From positions 45,896,755 to 45,960,754 of the forward strand of contig CM048853.1 in assembly GCA_026545225.1 (NCBI GenBank): DNA of 64,000 nucleotides. The letters are read 5' to 3'. The stretch is from Cornus controversa. Lineage: Eukaryota; Streptophyta; Magnoliopsida; Cornales; Cornaceae. Position numbers and translations under genes: made by a program. Positions 26,226 through 38,016 of this stretch are shown here, piece after piece. How positions within the stretch are numbered: the stretch's first letter is position 1; each line of letters starts with the position of its first letter. The notes under the pieces are model-generated. The model was not told the DNA's origin and made no database searches. It saw only the letters and a program-made list of their open reading frames with translations.

Positions 26226-27188
26226 CATCAACAAGAAGTCCGTAAGAGTAACCCTTGTTTTTCTTTTTTATCACTTAGCAAGTAATTAAGATAGAAGTAC
26301 ATTGACATGACAATGTTGCAAATGTGTGTAAGAAATTTTATTTGAGTTCGTTGCATCATTAGTTTCATTGGTAGTAACATATTCTTTTCTTTTCTTTTTT
26401 AGTTAAGAGTTAACATATTTCTGTACACAAATTTCGTGTCTGAAAATTTAGGAACGAAAATGAGAAACAAACAATCAATTTTATTAATTTAAGAAAAATG
26501 GGTACAATTTTCTATAGTCGATTCTTTTACAATAAAGAATCTTCCTCTGATTTAATCTCCTTGATGTTTGGTGCAAGGGCTTCAAAACCTTGTTCTTGAA
26601 CCGGTAATAATGAGCTTTCTTCAAATCTTCAATTTTGAGGAAGTTTGTATGTGTTTACAATTTCATTTATAAAGATAAAAATAGAATAGTGAAAGTTTTT
26701 TCCCCCCTTAAGTTAAAAGAAAAATACAATTTCATTTATCTTTAAAATCTTTTTAAATGAATATTTATCTTTATTGAAATAGTGAACATGTACATTTTTG
26801 CTTTCTTCATTACATTTTCTACATATGCTGATATATACGAAGAAATAAAACATTAACATAGTAATTGAGCTCTCAACCTCAAACCTGCTTTCAAGAAAAA
26901 AATACCTTGCTATGTTTATCCATACATAATATATGTGTTTACGGGAGAAAAAGTCATACTTAATAAAAACTGCTATGATCTTTTTGTAACATGGTTAGTA
27001 AAATACGAGACAGAAAAATTCACATGTGATATGTGTGTCACTGTGCCTTTATAATAAATATTTTTCTTAAAAAATAGGCTTAAAAACTCAGCATACAAAA
27101 CTTAAACAGTAAAAATTCGCATATATACTTTTATAGGTATAATATGAATAAAAATAATATATACTGTAAATGGTAAAAAAATACAGTA

Positions 27189-27222
<34 letters not shown>

Positions 27223-27736
27223 ATTATTATTTTGTAATCATATCATAATATTACATTAAATTAAAAGAGCGGTGAAACTTATTAGGTAATTTAGTTTGAC
27301 GTTTCTTGAAATTTGCTTTTATTATTCTTGAATAAACTTTTAAAAAAATAACTTCAGAGTTGAAGGTCCGTTAGTTTGTCTAATAGTAGCTGTGAAATTA
27401 CATAACTGTCCAAGTCTTTAATACACAAATTGTACACATCATGGTATCATGGTGATCAAAGATAAAATTATCCTTTTCTAACACTTCCCGTATTAAGGTA
27501 GAAATTGAATAGCTCTGGATTGGGGCTTTTGACATGTATACAGCAAAATTATTTGAGAATTCAACTTAATTGCAAATTAATCATTTTACGGAGAACCAAA
27601 ACACAAAATTTAATTGAGGATTTAATCATTCACAGAACTAGAACACACAAAATTTGAAACTAGCCCACAGATAATTCATCTTCAATTGGAATTTGATGAA
27701 AAGTCAATCAAGAATCGGGAGTAATTTTACATCCAT

Positions 27737-27771
<35 letters not shown>

Positions 27772-28075
27772 CCTAATAATGTCACTTTTGTCATTTTGCA
27801 CCACATACGGGCATGCCAGTCTCATCTTTCTCAGAAACTTCAGAAGAGTTTGGCACACAGAGTCAAGGTCTTCTGGTAGAAAAGGAAAATATATGCTTGC
27901 TGTGCCCACCTCTTTTCACTTGACCAAATTATATTTGGAATTCTGAGAATAATTAGAAATTTGGGAATAAAAGAATATCTAAACTTCATTTGTTGTGATG
28001 AAGTTTTCTCCACGGCATGCTAGACGTTGATTGATACATATACATAAACGTATCCAAGAGGGGATTTATTTCTAA
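26226..28075 (-). repeat. Duplicated upstream segment of a lost kinase gene (b copy 2)
   Basis: Colinear with 10,345-12,410 and 36,770-37,950. It holds (AT)n at 27,191-27,219 and (AC)n(AT)n at 27,736-27,771. At about 26,420-26,650 there is an insertion of about 230 bp absent from copy 1. No coding exon. Confidence 0.65.
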
Positions 28076-28140
28076 CACTCACCATGCTTTGAAAAGGATC
28101 AAACAGTCAAGAAAGCTACTTGAGAGAGAGACAGAACACA

Positions 28141-28288
28141 TTAGATGAGATGGAGGAAAAATCCAAAATGAATTTGCCAAAAATATCTAGTCTTGAGTAA
28201 TTTCTGCAACGAGTTTGGGAGATTAATTAACTGTATGGTAAATGCAATAATTTTTTTAGAGATACGTACATACTAATAATGACTATTT
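28141..28288. repeat. A module copy 4, left part
   Basis: Matches 1-220 and 39,880-40,010. It is interrupted at GACTATTT by the copia-2 insertion and resumes at 31,136-31,200 (GCTGGGCCACCATAACCG). Confidence 0.85.
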
Positions 28289-28739
28289 TGTTGTGCCGAG
28301 AGCCCAGAAATTCATCAAACAAAGCACCATAAAGCACCACACACACAAATACACAGATATTTACGTGGTTCGGCAATTGCCTACGTCTACGGGAGGCAGC
28401 GGATTTTACTATCGGAGAAAAATGGTTACAAATACAGATTTCTCTGTCAAACTCTCACAATAAACTGATCTGTCACACCTTACAAACAAATATACAACAA
28501 CTATATATAGACAAGGATGGCAAACGGAAGTCCACAAATCCGGCGTCATTGTCCACAAATTCGGCGCCTTTTCTTCTCTCTTTCGGTGGCTTTCGGTGCC
28601 ATAAATTCGAGCCACTATCCAACAATCTCCACCTTGGCGAGAATTTCTTAATCAATGATCTCCACCTTGGCGAAAATCCTGAACGCTCTCCACCTTGGTG
28701 AGAGAATCAACCAATCACGCTACCTCCTCCAATGCGCCC

Positions 28740-30167
28740 TTAGGCGCCACAATGAATGTTAGTGCTGAACTTGACTCTTTTCTGCTTGCCCAAAACATAT
28801 AACTTGCAGAAATCAAGTTTTCCAGTCTTGGCATCCTTCAATAGACCTTGCCTCATCAAGCCTTGCAAAGCCTTCTCCCTGACATGACCTAGGCGCATGT
28901 GCCAGAGTCGAGAAGTATCAGATGTCACATCTTTAGAACTGCTGGAGATGGCTGCTCTCCCTGTAACTGTATGCCCGTCTAGGAAATATAGATTTCCCTT
29001 TCGAGTACCCTTCATTGCCAGTAATGCACCGCGTACAACTTTCAGGACTCCACTTTCCATGGTTACTTTGTAACCGCTGGATTCTAAGACCCCCAGTGAG
29101 ATGAGGTTCTTTTTCAGATCCGGAACATATCGGATATCCGTCAGTCGTCTGATTGTACCATCGTGCATCTTCAAACGAACTGTTCCTATCCCTTTTGTCT
29201 GGCAGACACTATTGTTGCCCATAAGCACAACTCCTCCATCAAGCTCCTGAAAGCTTGAGAACCACTGCCTGTTGGGACACATATGGTAGGAACATCCAGA
29301 ATCTAGAATCCATCTATCAGACTGACTGTCAGTCTAGCTGTCTGATGATGAAACTGAAAAGGCTGATTCTTCTTCGACATCTTCTTTTCTTGCAAAGTTT
29401 GCATCTGACTTGTCTTTGTTTTTCAACTTTGGACAATCTTTCTTCTAATGCCCTTTATTGTGACAAAAGGCACATTCATCCTTTGCAGGACGTCTTCTTG
29501 ATAATGATTCTTCTCTTGATCTGGATTGAGATCTTCTATAGCTATCAGATTTCTTTTGCTCTTTTCTACCACTCACTGTCAAAGCTTCAACTGTTGAGTC
29601 TCTATTACCCTCCTTATCCTTCTTACGAAGCTCATTATTCATAAGGGTATTAGAGACATCAACATATCTTATTTCTTCTTTTCCATACAATAATGTGGTG
29701 ACCAGATGTTCATACGAATCAAGTAGAGAATTTAGCAATAATAATGCTTTATCCTCATCATCAATTTTAACATCTAAATTCTGTAAATCAACAAGAATTT
29801 TGTTAAAATTGTTCAAATGTTCAGACATCGACATACCTCCTTTGTACTGGAACCGGAAAAGCTTCTTTTTTAAATAAAGTCGATTTTCAATGCTCTTTGT
29901 CATATATTTTTCCTCCAGTTCAGTCCAAAGCTTATTTGCTGAAGTTTTATGCATGAAAGGATATTTTTTATCCTTCCCGAGGAAAAGCCGAATTTGACCA
30001 CAAGCCTTCCAATTGATCTTTTTCCAATCTTCTTCATTTATTTCTTCAGGTCTCTCCTTCCCAAAAGCACTATCCAAATCTTGTTGAGTCAAAACATCCA
30101 AAACTTCGCATTGCCAAATGCTAAAGTTGTTGTGCCCATCAAACTTCTCTACATCGAATTTTGCCAT
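28740..30167 (-). pseudogene. copia-2 gag-protease-pre-integrase remnant
   Basis: The gag starts at 30,167 (MAKFDVEKFDGHNNFSIWQ) and runs as one frame of 240 residues to a stop inside the CCHC zinc knuckle (CAFCHNKGH then stop, 29,445). The frame continues (KDCPKL) to another stop at about 29,335, then the protease motif DSGCSYH and the block RLWHMRLGHV of the GAG-pre-integrase domain. It ends at about 28,740, just after the CKLYVLGKQKRVKF segment of the integrase zinc region (the second Cys of the usual CxxC is Tyr). No polymerase follows. Related to Tnt1-type copia by the DSGCSYH and WHMRLGH motifs. Confidence 0.9.
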
Positions 30168-30194
30168 CTTCCTAGAATTGCAAATTCTAGAAAC

Positions 30195-30525
30195 CTCAAG
30201 GGCTGATTTTCAAAAAAAATCTGGGGCTAAATTGAAATTTCCCAAAAACTATAGAGGCAGAATTGCAATTTCAAAAAACTCAGGGGCTTAATTGCAAATA
30301 CCAGAAACTACAGGGGTCGAATTACAATTTCCAGAAATACAGGGGTCAAATTGGAAATATCAGAAACTTCAAGGGCCGAAATGAAATTATCAGAAACTTT
30401 AGGGGCCAAATTGTAATTTCAAGAAACTCTAAGGGCCGAATTGAAATTACCAGAAACTTTAGGGGACAAATTGCAATTATCAGAAACTCCAGGGGTCAAA
30501 TTGCAAATATCAGAAAAATTAAGCC
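30195..30525 (-). repeat. ~30-bp tandem repeat in copia-2 leader
   Basis: About ten degenerate 30-bp units of the form CAGAAACTNCAGGGG.C followed by AATTG.AAT. They lie between the 5' LTR and the gag ATG (untranslated leader). On the plus strand they create a periodic 10-residue open frame, which is an artefact of the 30-bp period. Confidence 0.85.
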
Positions 30526-31200
30526 ACGTGGCTGACACGTGGCACCATCGGCTGACGTGACAGATGAGTCAAATGCTGAGTCAGCGAGTCGACTCGGTCC
30601 AGACTCGCTGAGTCAGCTCAGCTGCGGAACAAGCCCGTGCAGTGCGTGGGAGCGAGTGGGCGCATGGCATCCACTCGTCTTCTACCTCTAGAGCGCGTGA
30701 GAGCGTGAATTTCACGCTCCATTAAACTACCGGCACGTGAGAGCGCGTGGGGAAGCGTGTTGTACACGCGATTACTTCTGGTGGCGCGTGAGGGCTCTTC
30801 CGACCTCCGTTTGACCTCTGGTTTTGTTCCGTTGGACTCGTATCGGCGAAATCTACCCTCCAGTATGGTCAAAACTCACGTTTGAGCACTTTGAATTTCT
30901 GGGCAGTGAGCGGATTTTACTATCGTAGAAAAATGGTTACAAATACAGATTTCTCTGTCAAACTCTCACAATAAACTGATCTGCCACACCTTACAAACAA
31001 ATATACAACAACTATATATAGACAAGGATGGCAAACGGAAGTCCACAAATCCGGCGTCATTGTCCACAAATTTGGCGCCTTTTCTTCTCTCTTTCGGTGG
31101 CTTTCGGTGCCATAAATTCGAGCCACTATCCAACATATTGCTGGGCCACCATAACCGATACTCGCCGGTCAATAACATTCACAGCAGAACCCTGTTAATT

Positions 31201-33088
31201 AATCAGAAGGAGCACTGATCTGGAAAATTGGTTTTGGTTCTTTCCTTGGTTTTCTTGTTACAAGACCAAATATCTAATACCAAACATCAAGGATTGATTA
31301 TGATTAAAATTCTAATAGAAAAGAACCTTTTTTAAGGTGAGGGCAGTATCACATCATCAGCTCATTCTGTTAAGGATTCATTAGTTTAGTGGTTTTACAT
31401 GATTAATTGTAATAGAAGTTTCCAAAAAAATGTTTGATATGATCTTCATTTCATTTCCACGTTGGAGAAGGGCAATCAACAAAGGAATTGGTGTGGATAG
31501 CATGCATTATCTTAATGATAGCCTTTGGAAGGTATTTCCTTTTATTTTTAATAGATTTGTTACATGGAAATGATTTTTTTGCTGGAGATATAATAAACAA
31601 GTATATCAGAGGAGAGATGATTTGTAATAGAAAATAATGAAAAAAGATAATTCATGTAGTCGATTTCATTCATTTATCTTAGTGTTCTTTGGTAATATAT
31701 ACTCATTTATTTAAATGTGTTTGTGTATCATATTGGATGTTATTCACAACTTATCCTTAGAAACAGTGCAATTCATATTGATGTTCTGTTGCTTTGAGGT
31801 TGAATCTGAATTAGTGGGTTGGTTCTCTCCTTTGTCTTAATCTTCATCAAGAAATGGAGGGGTTTTGATTTTTGCTGCTGTGGTCGAATGCTCATTCTTC
31901 TTGGCTTGCTGATGTTCTCTTGCTTGGTGGTTGAATCTGAATCAGTGGATTGATTCTCTCTTTAGTTTTAATCTTCATCAAGCAATGGATGGGTTTTGAT
32001 ATCTGTTGCTGTAGTTAAAGATGGCGGGTGCTCTGCTTTTTGGAATGGATCAGTATACTGCTTTTCCTGCCTATGTTTGCAGTCATGGATGGTTCCACCT
32101 GCTGGATTTACTGTTGTGCTTGCTTCTTCAGTAGGTGTTGGTGCATTGCTTTTTGTTTTCTTTTTTTCCTATTTAGCAAGGCAAGCTTGTTATTGCTTCT
32201 CTAGTATTTTGGTGCCTGTAAGGACCTTGTTTGGCTATATGTTTGCCATTGTTCTGTTTTGGGTTGCCTTTTTGGCTTGTTTGTCTCTGAATTGAGACCT
32301 TGCCATTGTTTTGTTTTGGGTTGCCTTTTCGGCTTGTTTGTCTCCAAATTGAGACCTCACTGTAAATTCTTCCCTCTTCTATTCTACTTAACCAGTTAAC
32401 CTAAAAAAAAAAAAAACAACTTTCCTGTTACTTTTATATCAGTAATCGAGCAGAAGGAGATCCACTCAGTCCTTTCGTCGTGCTTTTCTTTAATTGACAT
32501 CTCTCTTTCCGTTCTTGCATTTTTATATGAACGGCACTTGACAATCATTCAAGTTGTTGAATTTCTAGGTTGTTAAATTCAATATGCAAGATATGAAGCA
32601 TTTGAACCATATGGGTATGAAATTTCGAGAGTTCAAACTGGACTTTGTTTATCTTGTAAATTGGATTCATTGATAGAGTTCTCAAAATGAATATTTGAAG
32701 CAATCTTTGTTCACCACGTTGAAAGTGTTACAACCATTACATATATTGATGTTATAAACTTGTCTTTTAAATAGGCATTCCTTACAACTTTTGAGTTTTA
32801 ATTGTTTGGAATTTGCAAGTAAATAATTTCAGCAGAGAAAATAAAAAGTGAGTACTTTTTTTTTATCCAAAGAAATGAAACTGTGAAAAGCCTTTAATTC
32901 TTACCAGGAAAATTCATATCAAACAAATGAATGAATGGAATTCCATTCCATTCTTGTGTATCAAAGAATAACAGGATCCCTTTGATGCCAATTCTAAAAA
33001 TTGATGCTATTTATTTTCTTCTCCATTTTGCCAGCCAGTATTCATGTTTTTAATGTTCAAATAAATTAATCCCATTCCTTATCTTCAA
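31201..33088. other. Non-coding 3' flank of RLK3
   Basis: 31,440-31,760 matches 5,325-5,640. 31,765-32,416 has no counterpart in the other units, contains two internal duplications (about 125 bp near 31,800-32,000 and about 65 bp near 32,240-32,360) and ends in an A-run (32,403-32,416), like a retroposon. 32,430-33,085 matches 19,880-20,520. A 99-residue open frame at 31,996-32,295 is low-complexity and hydrophobic; I do not call it a gene. Confidence 0.6.
31765..32416 (+). mobile_element. Possible retroposon with A-tail
   Basis: A segment unique to this unit ending in 14 A residues. No target duplication could be defined and no reverse transcriptase motif is visible, so the class (LINE 3' end or other retroposon) is uncertain. 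Confidence 0.3.
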
Positions 33089-35970
33089 CTATGGAACATA
33101 TATTTCATGATTTATCAGCTCCCCCATTGTGATATCATGCAGAGGCTTGGGCAGTGGTGGCCAGTGAAGAAGGAACTCTCGACAGACATGTTCCATTGTT
33201 GGCCGAGATTTTGGATTGGGATGTACACATGCTAGTGCAAGTCTTGTGACAAGAACCACATCCTGAGCAACTGATTGATTTGCAGGAGGCAGAGGACGTG
33301 GGTCCACAACATCCATCAGCATTATATGTTGAGTTGATGCTGATGATAATGAGGACACAAGTTCTCCTGGATGCCTTCCCATTATTGTTTCGAGTACAAC
33401 AACCCCAAAACTATAAACGTCACACTTTTCAGTCACAACCATGGTGAATGCAAGTTCTGCATCAACAAGAAGTGTGTAAGAGTAACCATTTTTTTTTCTT
33501 TTTCTTTTTCATCACTCTGCAAGTAATTAAGATACAAGTAGATGACATGACAATAGAAGTTATTATACTAATCAAGCCATAACACTTGCCCTTTCACATG
33601 AAAAAAGGGTAGATACAATTAAGAATAAGGAGCAGTGATATACGTACATACCTGGAGCAACATATCCATAAGTGCCTACCATCACCGTTTGATTAGACGA
33701 ATCAGGATCCAACAATCTTGCAGTGCCAAAGTCTGAGACACAAGCCACCAATTCTGAATTTAGAAGAATGTTGTTGCTGGAAATGTCGCGATGAAGAATG
33801 GGTGGGGTGCAATCATGATGCATGTAAGACAAAGCATGGGCAATGCCTTTGATCACATTCACCCTCTTACTCCAATCCAGCTCCACAGCTTCATCCTCAC
33901 TTCTCAAGACCAGAAAAAGGCTTCCCCTCTCCATGTACTCGTAAATGAGAAACATACATCGCTGGTGTAGACAGTACCCATAGAGCTTCACAATGTTTCG
34001 ATGCCGTATTTCAGATAAAAAGCGGGCCTCATTCCTGAAACTGGCTCTTCGCCTTCCAAACGATGAAGTTTCTTCAAGGCAACTACCTTTCCACTAGGCA
34101 GTTGTGCTCTGTAAACACTCCCATAGCCTCCGGTTCCAATGCAGTATCTGATGTCAAAGTCCTCTGTTGCTTCAATGATGTCTTGGTATGCAATTGTTCC
34201 ATCATAATTCCATATTGAGAATATATCTCCATGCTTTGTTAGTCTTGGTTGAGGCTGGGTTTTCTTAATCTTAAGCCGAGAATAGTAGAAAAAACCTAGA
34301 ATTAAGGAGGTGAGGAAAATTGTAACTGAAAGAGAAATTGTGATATAGTGCACCAATTTGTTTCTTCTCTTAGGAGGAGGAGGAGGAGGAGAAGGAGAGC
34401 AAGAAGGAAAATAGGTGGTGGTGTTACTACATAAATGTTTGTTGCCAACAAATGCGCGAGAATAATATTCATTGTAAAAAATCTTTGGTACCTGACCCTC
34501 CAGAAGATTGTATGACAAGTCAATATTGTAGGAATCTAGGAATATGAGAGAAGGTGGAATATTGCCGGAGAGTTTATTATGGGAGAGATCCAAGCCCATT
34601 AGGCTGGTATTATTCCCCAGTTGAGGCGGAATGCTGCCGTTCAAGTAGTTGTTGCTCAAATTCACCTTATTCCAATTTCCTATATTAGTTGGGATCGTTT
34701 CGCTCAACTTGTTTTGGGAGAGGTCTAAATATCCAAGATTGGACAAATTTATGATGTAAGATGGAATGGATCCGCTCAGGTTGTTTTGGGAGAGGTCTAA
34801 AGATTTAAGATTGGACCAATTTCTGATGTTGGTTGGAATGGGTCCGCTCAACTTGTTTTGGGAGAGATCTAAATGTTGAAGATTGGACAAATTTTTGATG
34901 TTGGTTGGGATGAGTCCGCTCAGGTTGTTTTGGGAGAGGTCTAGGTATTGAAGATTGGACCAATTCTTGATATTAGATGGAATGTGTCCGCTCATGTTGT
35001 TTTGGGAGAGGTCTAGAAATTGAAGATTTGACCAATTCTTGATATTAGATGGAAAGTGTCCGCTCAGTTGGTTTATGGAGAGATCTAAATACTGGAGTTT
35101 GGATAGTGCTGACATTTGGCCATGGTTGAGTGAAAGGTTGATCACATTATGGGCAATGGAAAGAGATACCAAATTGGTTAAATGACCCAAGGCAGAAGGA
35201 ATTGGACCTATGAGCTGATTAAAACTGAAATCTAGTTTAATCAGATTCTTCAAATTCCCTATTTCCGGAGGGATGGACCCTTGGATCGAATTTGCCCTCA
35301 CAAAGAATTGAACAAGGTTTGTCAGAAGACTTACAGCTGGAGGGATTGGTCCATAAAATTGGTTGTGACTTAGGTCCAAAAAGGTCAGGCTAGATAAGTG
35401 ACCACTAGAAGGAGGGATTGGACCAACAAGACGGTTATCACTCAAGTCTAGAGCGACAAGGTTTTTCAAATTCCCTATTTGTAGAGGGATAGAACCAGTG
35501 ATATGATTTTTAGAAATGTTGAACTCCACCAATCTAGTAAGGAAAATAAGAGAATAAGGTAGCTCACCTACAAGATGATTAGAAGACAGATTGAGGTAGG
35601 TGAGCTTTGAAAGTGCACCTATTTGATATGGGATGCTCTCACTGAGTCCATTACCACTAAGGTCGAGGCGAACGAGGTTTGGGAAGGAAGAGAAGTTAAA
35701 TTTCCCCAACTTACCTGCTAAGTTAAAGCTGTAAGGCGGGCTTATCTCCGTGACACTGCCAGCATCGTCACAAACTATTCCAGGCCACTCACAATGATCA
35801 AAGCTGTTCTTTATATAGGGATCCCACCAGCCACTATTAAGCAGAGCCTCTGCTTCCAATTCAATTGATGATGATGATGATGATGATGATGAAGGAATGG
35901 TAGCATAGTAAAAGAACAAGGAATACCATACTAGTAGTACAATCACCGAAAAGGAATTGGAGGATGGCAT
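33089..35970 (-). pseudogene. LRR receptor-like kinase with frameshift (RLK3)
   Basis: Paralogue of RLK1 and RLK2: exon 33652-35970, intron of only 195 bp (955 and 1,066 bp in the paralogues), exon 33089-33456. Compared with RLK1, 13 bp are missing at about 34,040 (between CCTGAAACT and GGCTCTTCG on the plus strand), which shifts the frame in the kinase N-lobe after EGEEP. The open frame ends at 33,988 after 660 residues, giving a signal peptide, about 17 LRRs, a Pro-rich linker, a membrane span and a broken P-loop/Lys segment without the catalytic loop. The downstream kinase ([15 protein letters not shown], last exon) remains otherwise open. Two extra 24-residue LRRs of the NWSNLQ.LDLSQNN type are present. 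Its upstream region is cut back. It may be a pseudogene or encode a kinase-dead receptor; sequence alone does not decide. Confidence 0.88.
34680..35065 (-). repeat. Amplified 72-bp LRR modules in RLK3
   Basis: Five to six adjacent 72-bp units encoding near-identical 24-residue LRRs (N[WL]SNL..LDLSQN[NK].S). They are more alike to one another than to other LRRs of the gene. RLK1 and RLK2 have about two fewer repeats in this stretch. Confidence 0.75.
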
Positions 35971-36360
35971 GATTAACTTTATAGTTTTAATTGATTCAAT
36001 TGCATATACACTAATTATATAGTGTGTTGGTTGCCACTTCCCAGTCTCATCTTTCTCAGAAACTTCACAAGACTTTGGTCCTCACTAGGCACACATTGCA
36101 TGATCTCCACGGGATACTAGACCCATTGGGGGTAGAAAGAAGGTAAAATGTGAAAAAGTGGTAATTTGTTTAGTCATTCTTAAGAACTTGCATAAATTGG
36201 TTTCAATTTTTGTGTTATACAAATATCTAAAATTTGGTATTAATACAAGGGAGACAATATTCACACTCCTCTTTTCTACATTTGTTTTCATATATTAAAA
36301 GAAATGACACTTCTAACTTTAGTTTTACAAGTGAATGATTATGTTTTTTTAAGTTACACA
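35971..36360 (-). promoter_or_regulatory. Shortened RLK3 upstream region
   Basis: The first ~130 bp match the RLK1 and RLK2 flanks (GTGTGTTGGTTGCCACTT). Then about 250 bp are missing at 36,095 and a further few hundred bp at 36,125, after which it matches 24,930-25,265. The W-box cores present in the paralogues fall in the missing DNA, and the pre-ATG (AT)n tract is reduced to a few bases. Confidence 0.5.
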
Positions 36361-36399
36361 ACTACCCTTTCAAATATCTTTTTCTCTCCAATCTTTAAT

Positions 36400-36765
36400 A
36401 TTTTCGGTCTCTTTTGACAGGATAAAAAAAATACCAAAAAAAAAAATCTAAAAAAGTTATCTTTTTTGACCGAACCCAAAAAAAAAAGAGTTATCTACAT
36501 TGAATAAATTATTTCTTTTGACAAGACAAAAAAAAAAATTTATCTCTATTAATTGAATAAATTATCTCTTTTTATAGACCAAAAAAAAAAAAAGTTACTT
36601 TTTGTTGAATAAATTATTTCTTTTGACGTGAACAAAAAAGAAGTATACTATGCCAAAAAAAAAAGACTCAAAAAAATGTTATCTCTTCTGATAGGAATCA
36701 AAAAAAAAAAAAAAAAATTAACTCTATTGAATAAAATATTACCTTTTAACATGATCCTAAAAAAA
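36400..36765. repeat. Degenerate ~60-bp A-rich tandem repeat
   Basis: Five to six units of TTATCT.TATTGAATAAA..ATT followed by TCTTTTGAC and a run of 8-16 A. No gene. It is absent from the other units. Confidence 0.7.
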
Positions 36766-36769
36766 AATA

Positions 36770-37031
36770 AAAAGTACCTTACAATGCTTATCCATACATA
36801 ATATATGCGTTTGCGTGAGAAAAAGTCATACCTAATAAAAACTGCTATCATCGATATGTGTATTACTGCGCCTTTATAATAAATATTTTTCTTAAAAAAT
36901 AGGCTTAAAAACTCAGCATACAAAACTTAAACAGTAAAAATTCGCATACATACTTTTATAGGTATAATATGAATAAAAATAATATATACTGTATATGGTA
37001 AAAAAAATACAGTAGTATTCATCTGTGATTT

Positions 37032-37076
<45 letters not shown>

Positions 37077-38016
37077 AATCATATCCTAATATTAAATTAA
37101 ATTAAATTAAATTAAAAGAGCAATGAAACTTATTTCTTACCTTTCTTGAAATTTGCTCTTATTATCCTTAGAATAAACTTTTTAAAAATAACTTTCACAC
37201 CCATCAGAGTTAAAGGTTCGTTAGTTTGTCTAACATGAAATTACATAAATGTCCAAAGTCTTTAATACACAAATTGTACACATCATAGTGACCAAAAATA
37301 AATTATCCTTTTCTAACACTTTTCGTATTAAGGTAGAAATTTAATAGCTCTGGATTGGGGCTTTTGACATATATATACCAAAATTATTTGAGAATTCAAC
37401 TTAATTGCAAATTAATCATTTTACGTAGAACCAGAACACAAAATTTAATTGAGGATTTAATCATTCACAGAACTAGAACACACAAAATTTGAAACTAGCC
37501 CACAGATAATTCATCTTCAATTGGAATTTGATGAAAAGTCAATCAAGAATCGGGAGTAATTTTACATGCACACACAAAGACATATATATATATATATACA
37601 CACACTTAATAATATCACTTTTGTCATTTTGCACACATAAGGGCATTTATGGTTGCCACTTGCCAGTCTCATGTTTCTCAGAAACTTCAGAAGAGCTTGT
37701 GCTGACTTGGGCACACAGAGTCAAGGTCTTCTGGTAAAAAAGGAAAATATATGCTTGCTATGCCAACCTTTTTTCACTTGACCAAATTAAATTTGGAAAT
37801 TTGAGAATAATTAGAAATTTAGGAATAAAAGAATATATAAACTTCATTCGTTGTGATGAAGTTTTCTCCACGGCATGCTAGACCGGGTCTTTTCATGAAG
37901 TCAAGTTGATTGATACGTATACATAAACGTATCCAAGAGGGGAGACTGTCCTTCGACCCATAAGCCAACACCTTGGAAAACTAATGAGTAACAAATATGT
38001 TAAAGAAAGGACTCAG
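36770..38016 (-). repeat. Duplicated upstream segment of a lost kinase gene (b copy 3)
   Basis: Matches 10,770-12,450 and 26,890-28,060. It contains (AT)n at 37,035-37,072 and a short AT tract at 37,583-37,600. The kinase last-exon relic found in the other b copies is missing here. Confidence 0.6.

Larger units (their letters stand above)
28289..31135 (-). mobile_element. Internally deleted Ty1/copia element (copia-2)
   Basis: A 2,847-bp element on the minus strand flanked by TATTT (28,284-28,288) and TATTG (31,136-31,140), a 5-bp target duplication with one change. The 3' LTR is 28,289-28,624 (336 bp, TG...CA), preceded on the element strand by the polypurine tract AAGGTGGAGAT. The 5' LTR is partial (about 30,911-31,135) and lacks its last ~110 bp and the primer-binding site. 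The shared LTR part differs at about three positions in 214 bp, so the insertion is fairly young. Between the LTRs only a leader, gag, protease and the first part of the integrase region remain; integrase core, RT and RNase H are gone. The intact A module copies at about 210 and 40,005 show the empty site. Confidence 0.88.

Noticed and set aside
30263-30535. Periodic 90-residue plus-strand frame, and possible CRISPR-like array
   Set aside because: Tandem 30-bp repeats without unique spacers, in the leader of a plant retrotransposon; not CRISPR and not a gene.
31996-32295. 99-codon hydrophobic open frame
   Set aside because: Overlaps internally duplicated, T-rich retroposon-like DNA, with no recognisable domain and no counterpart in the other units.
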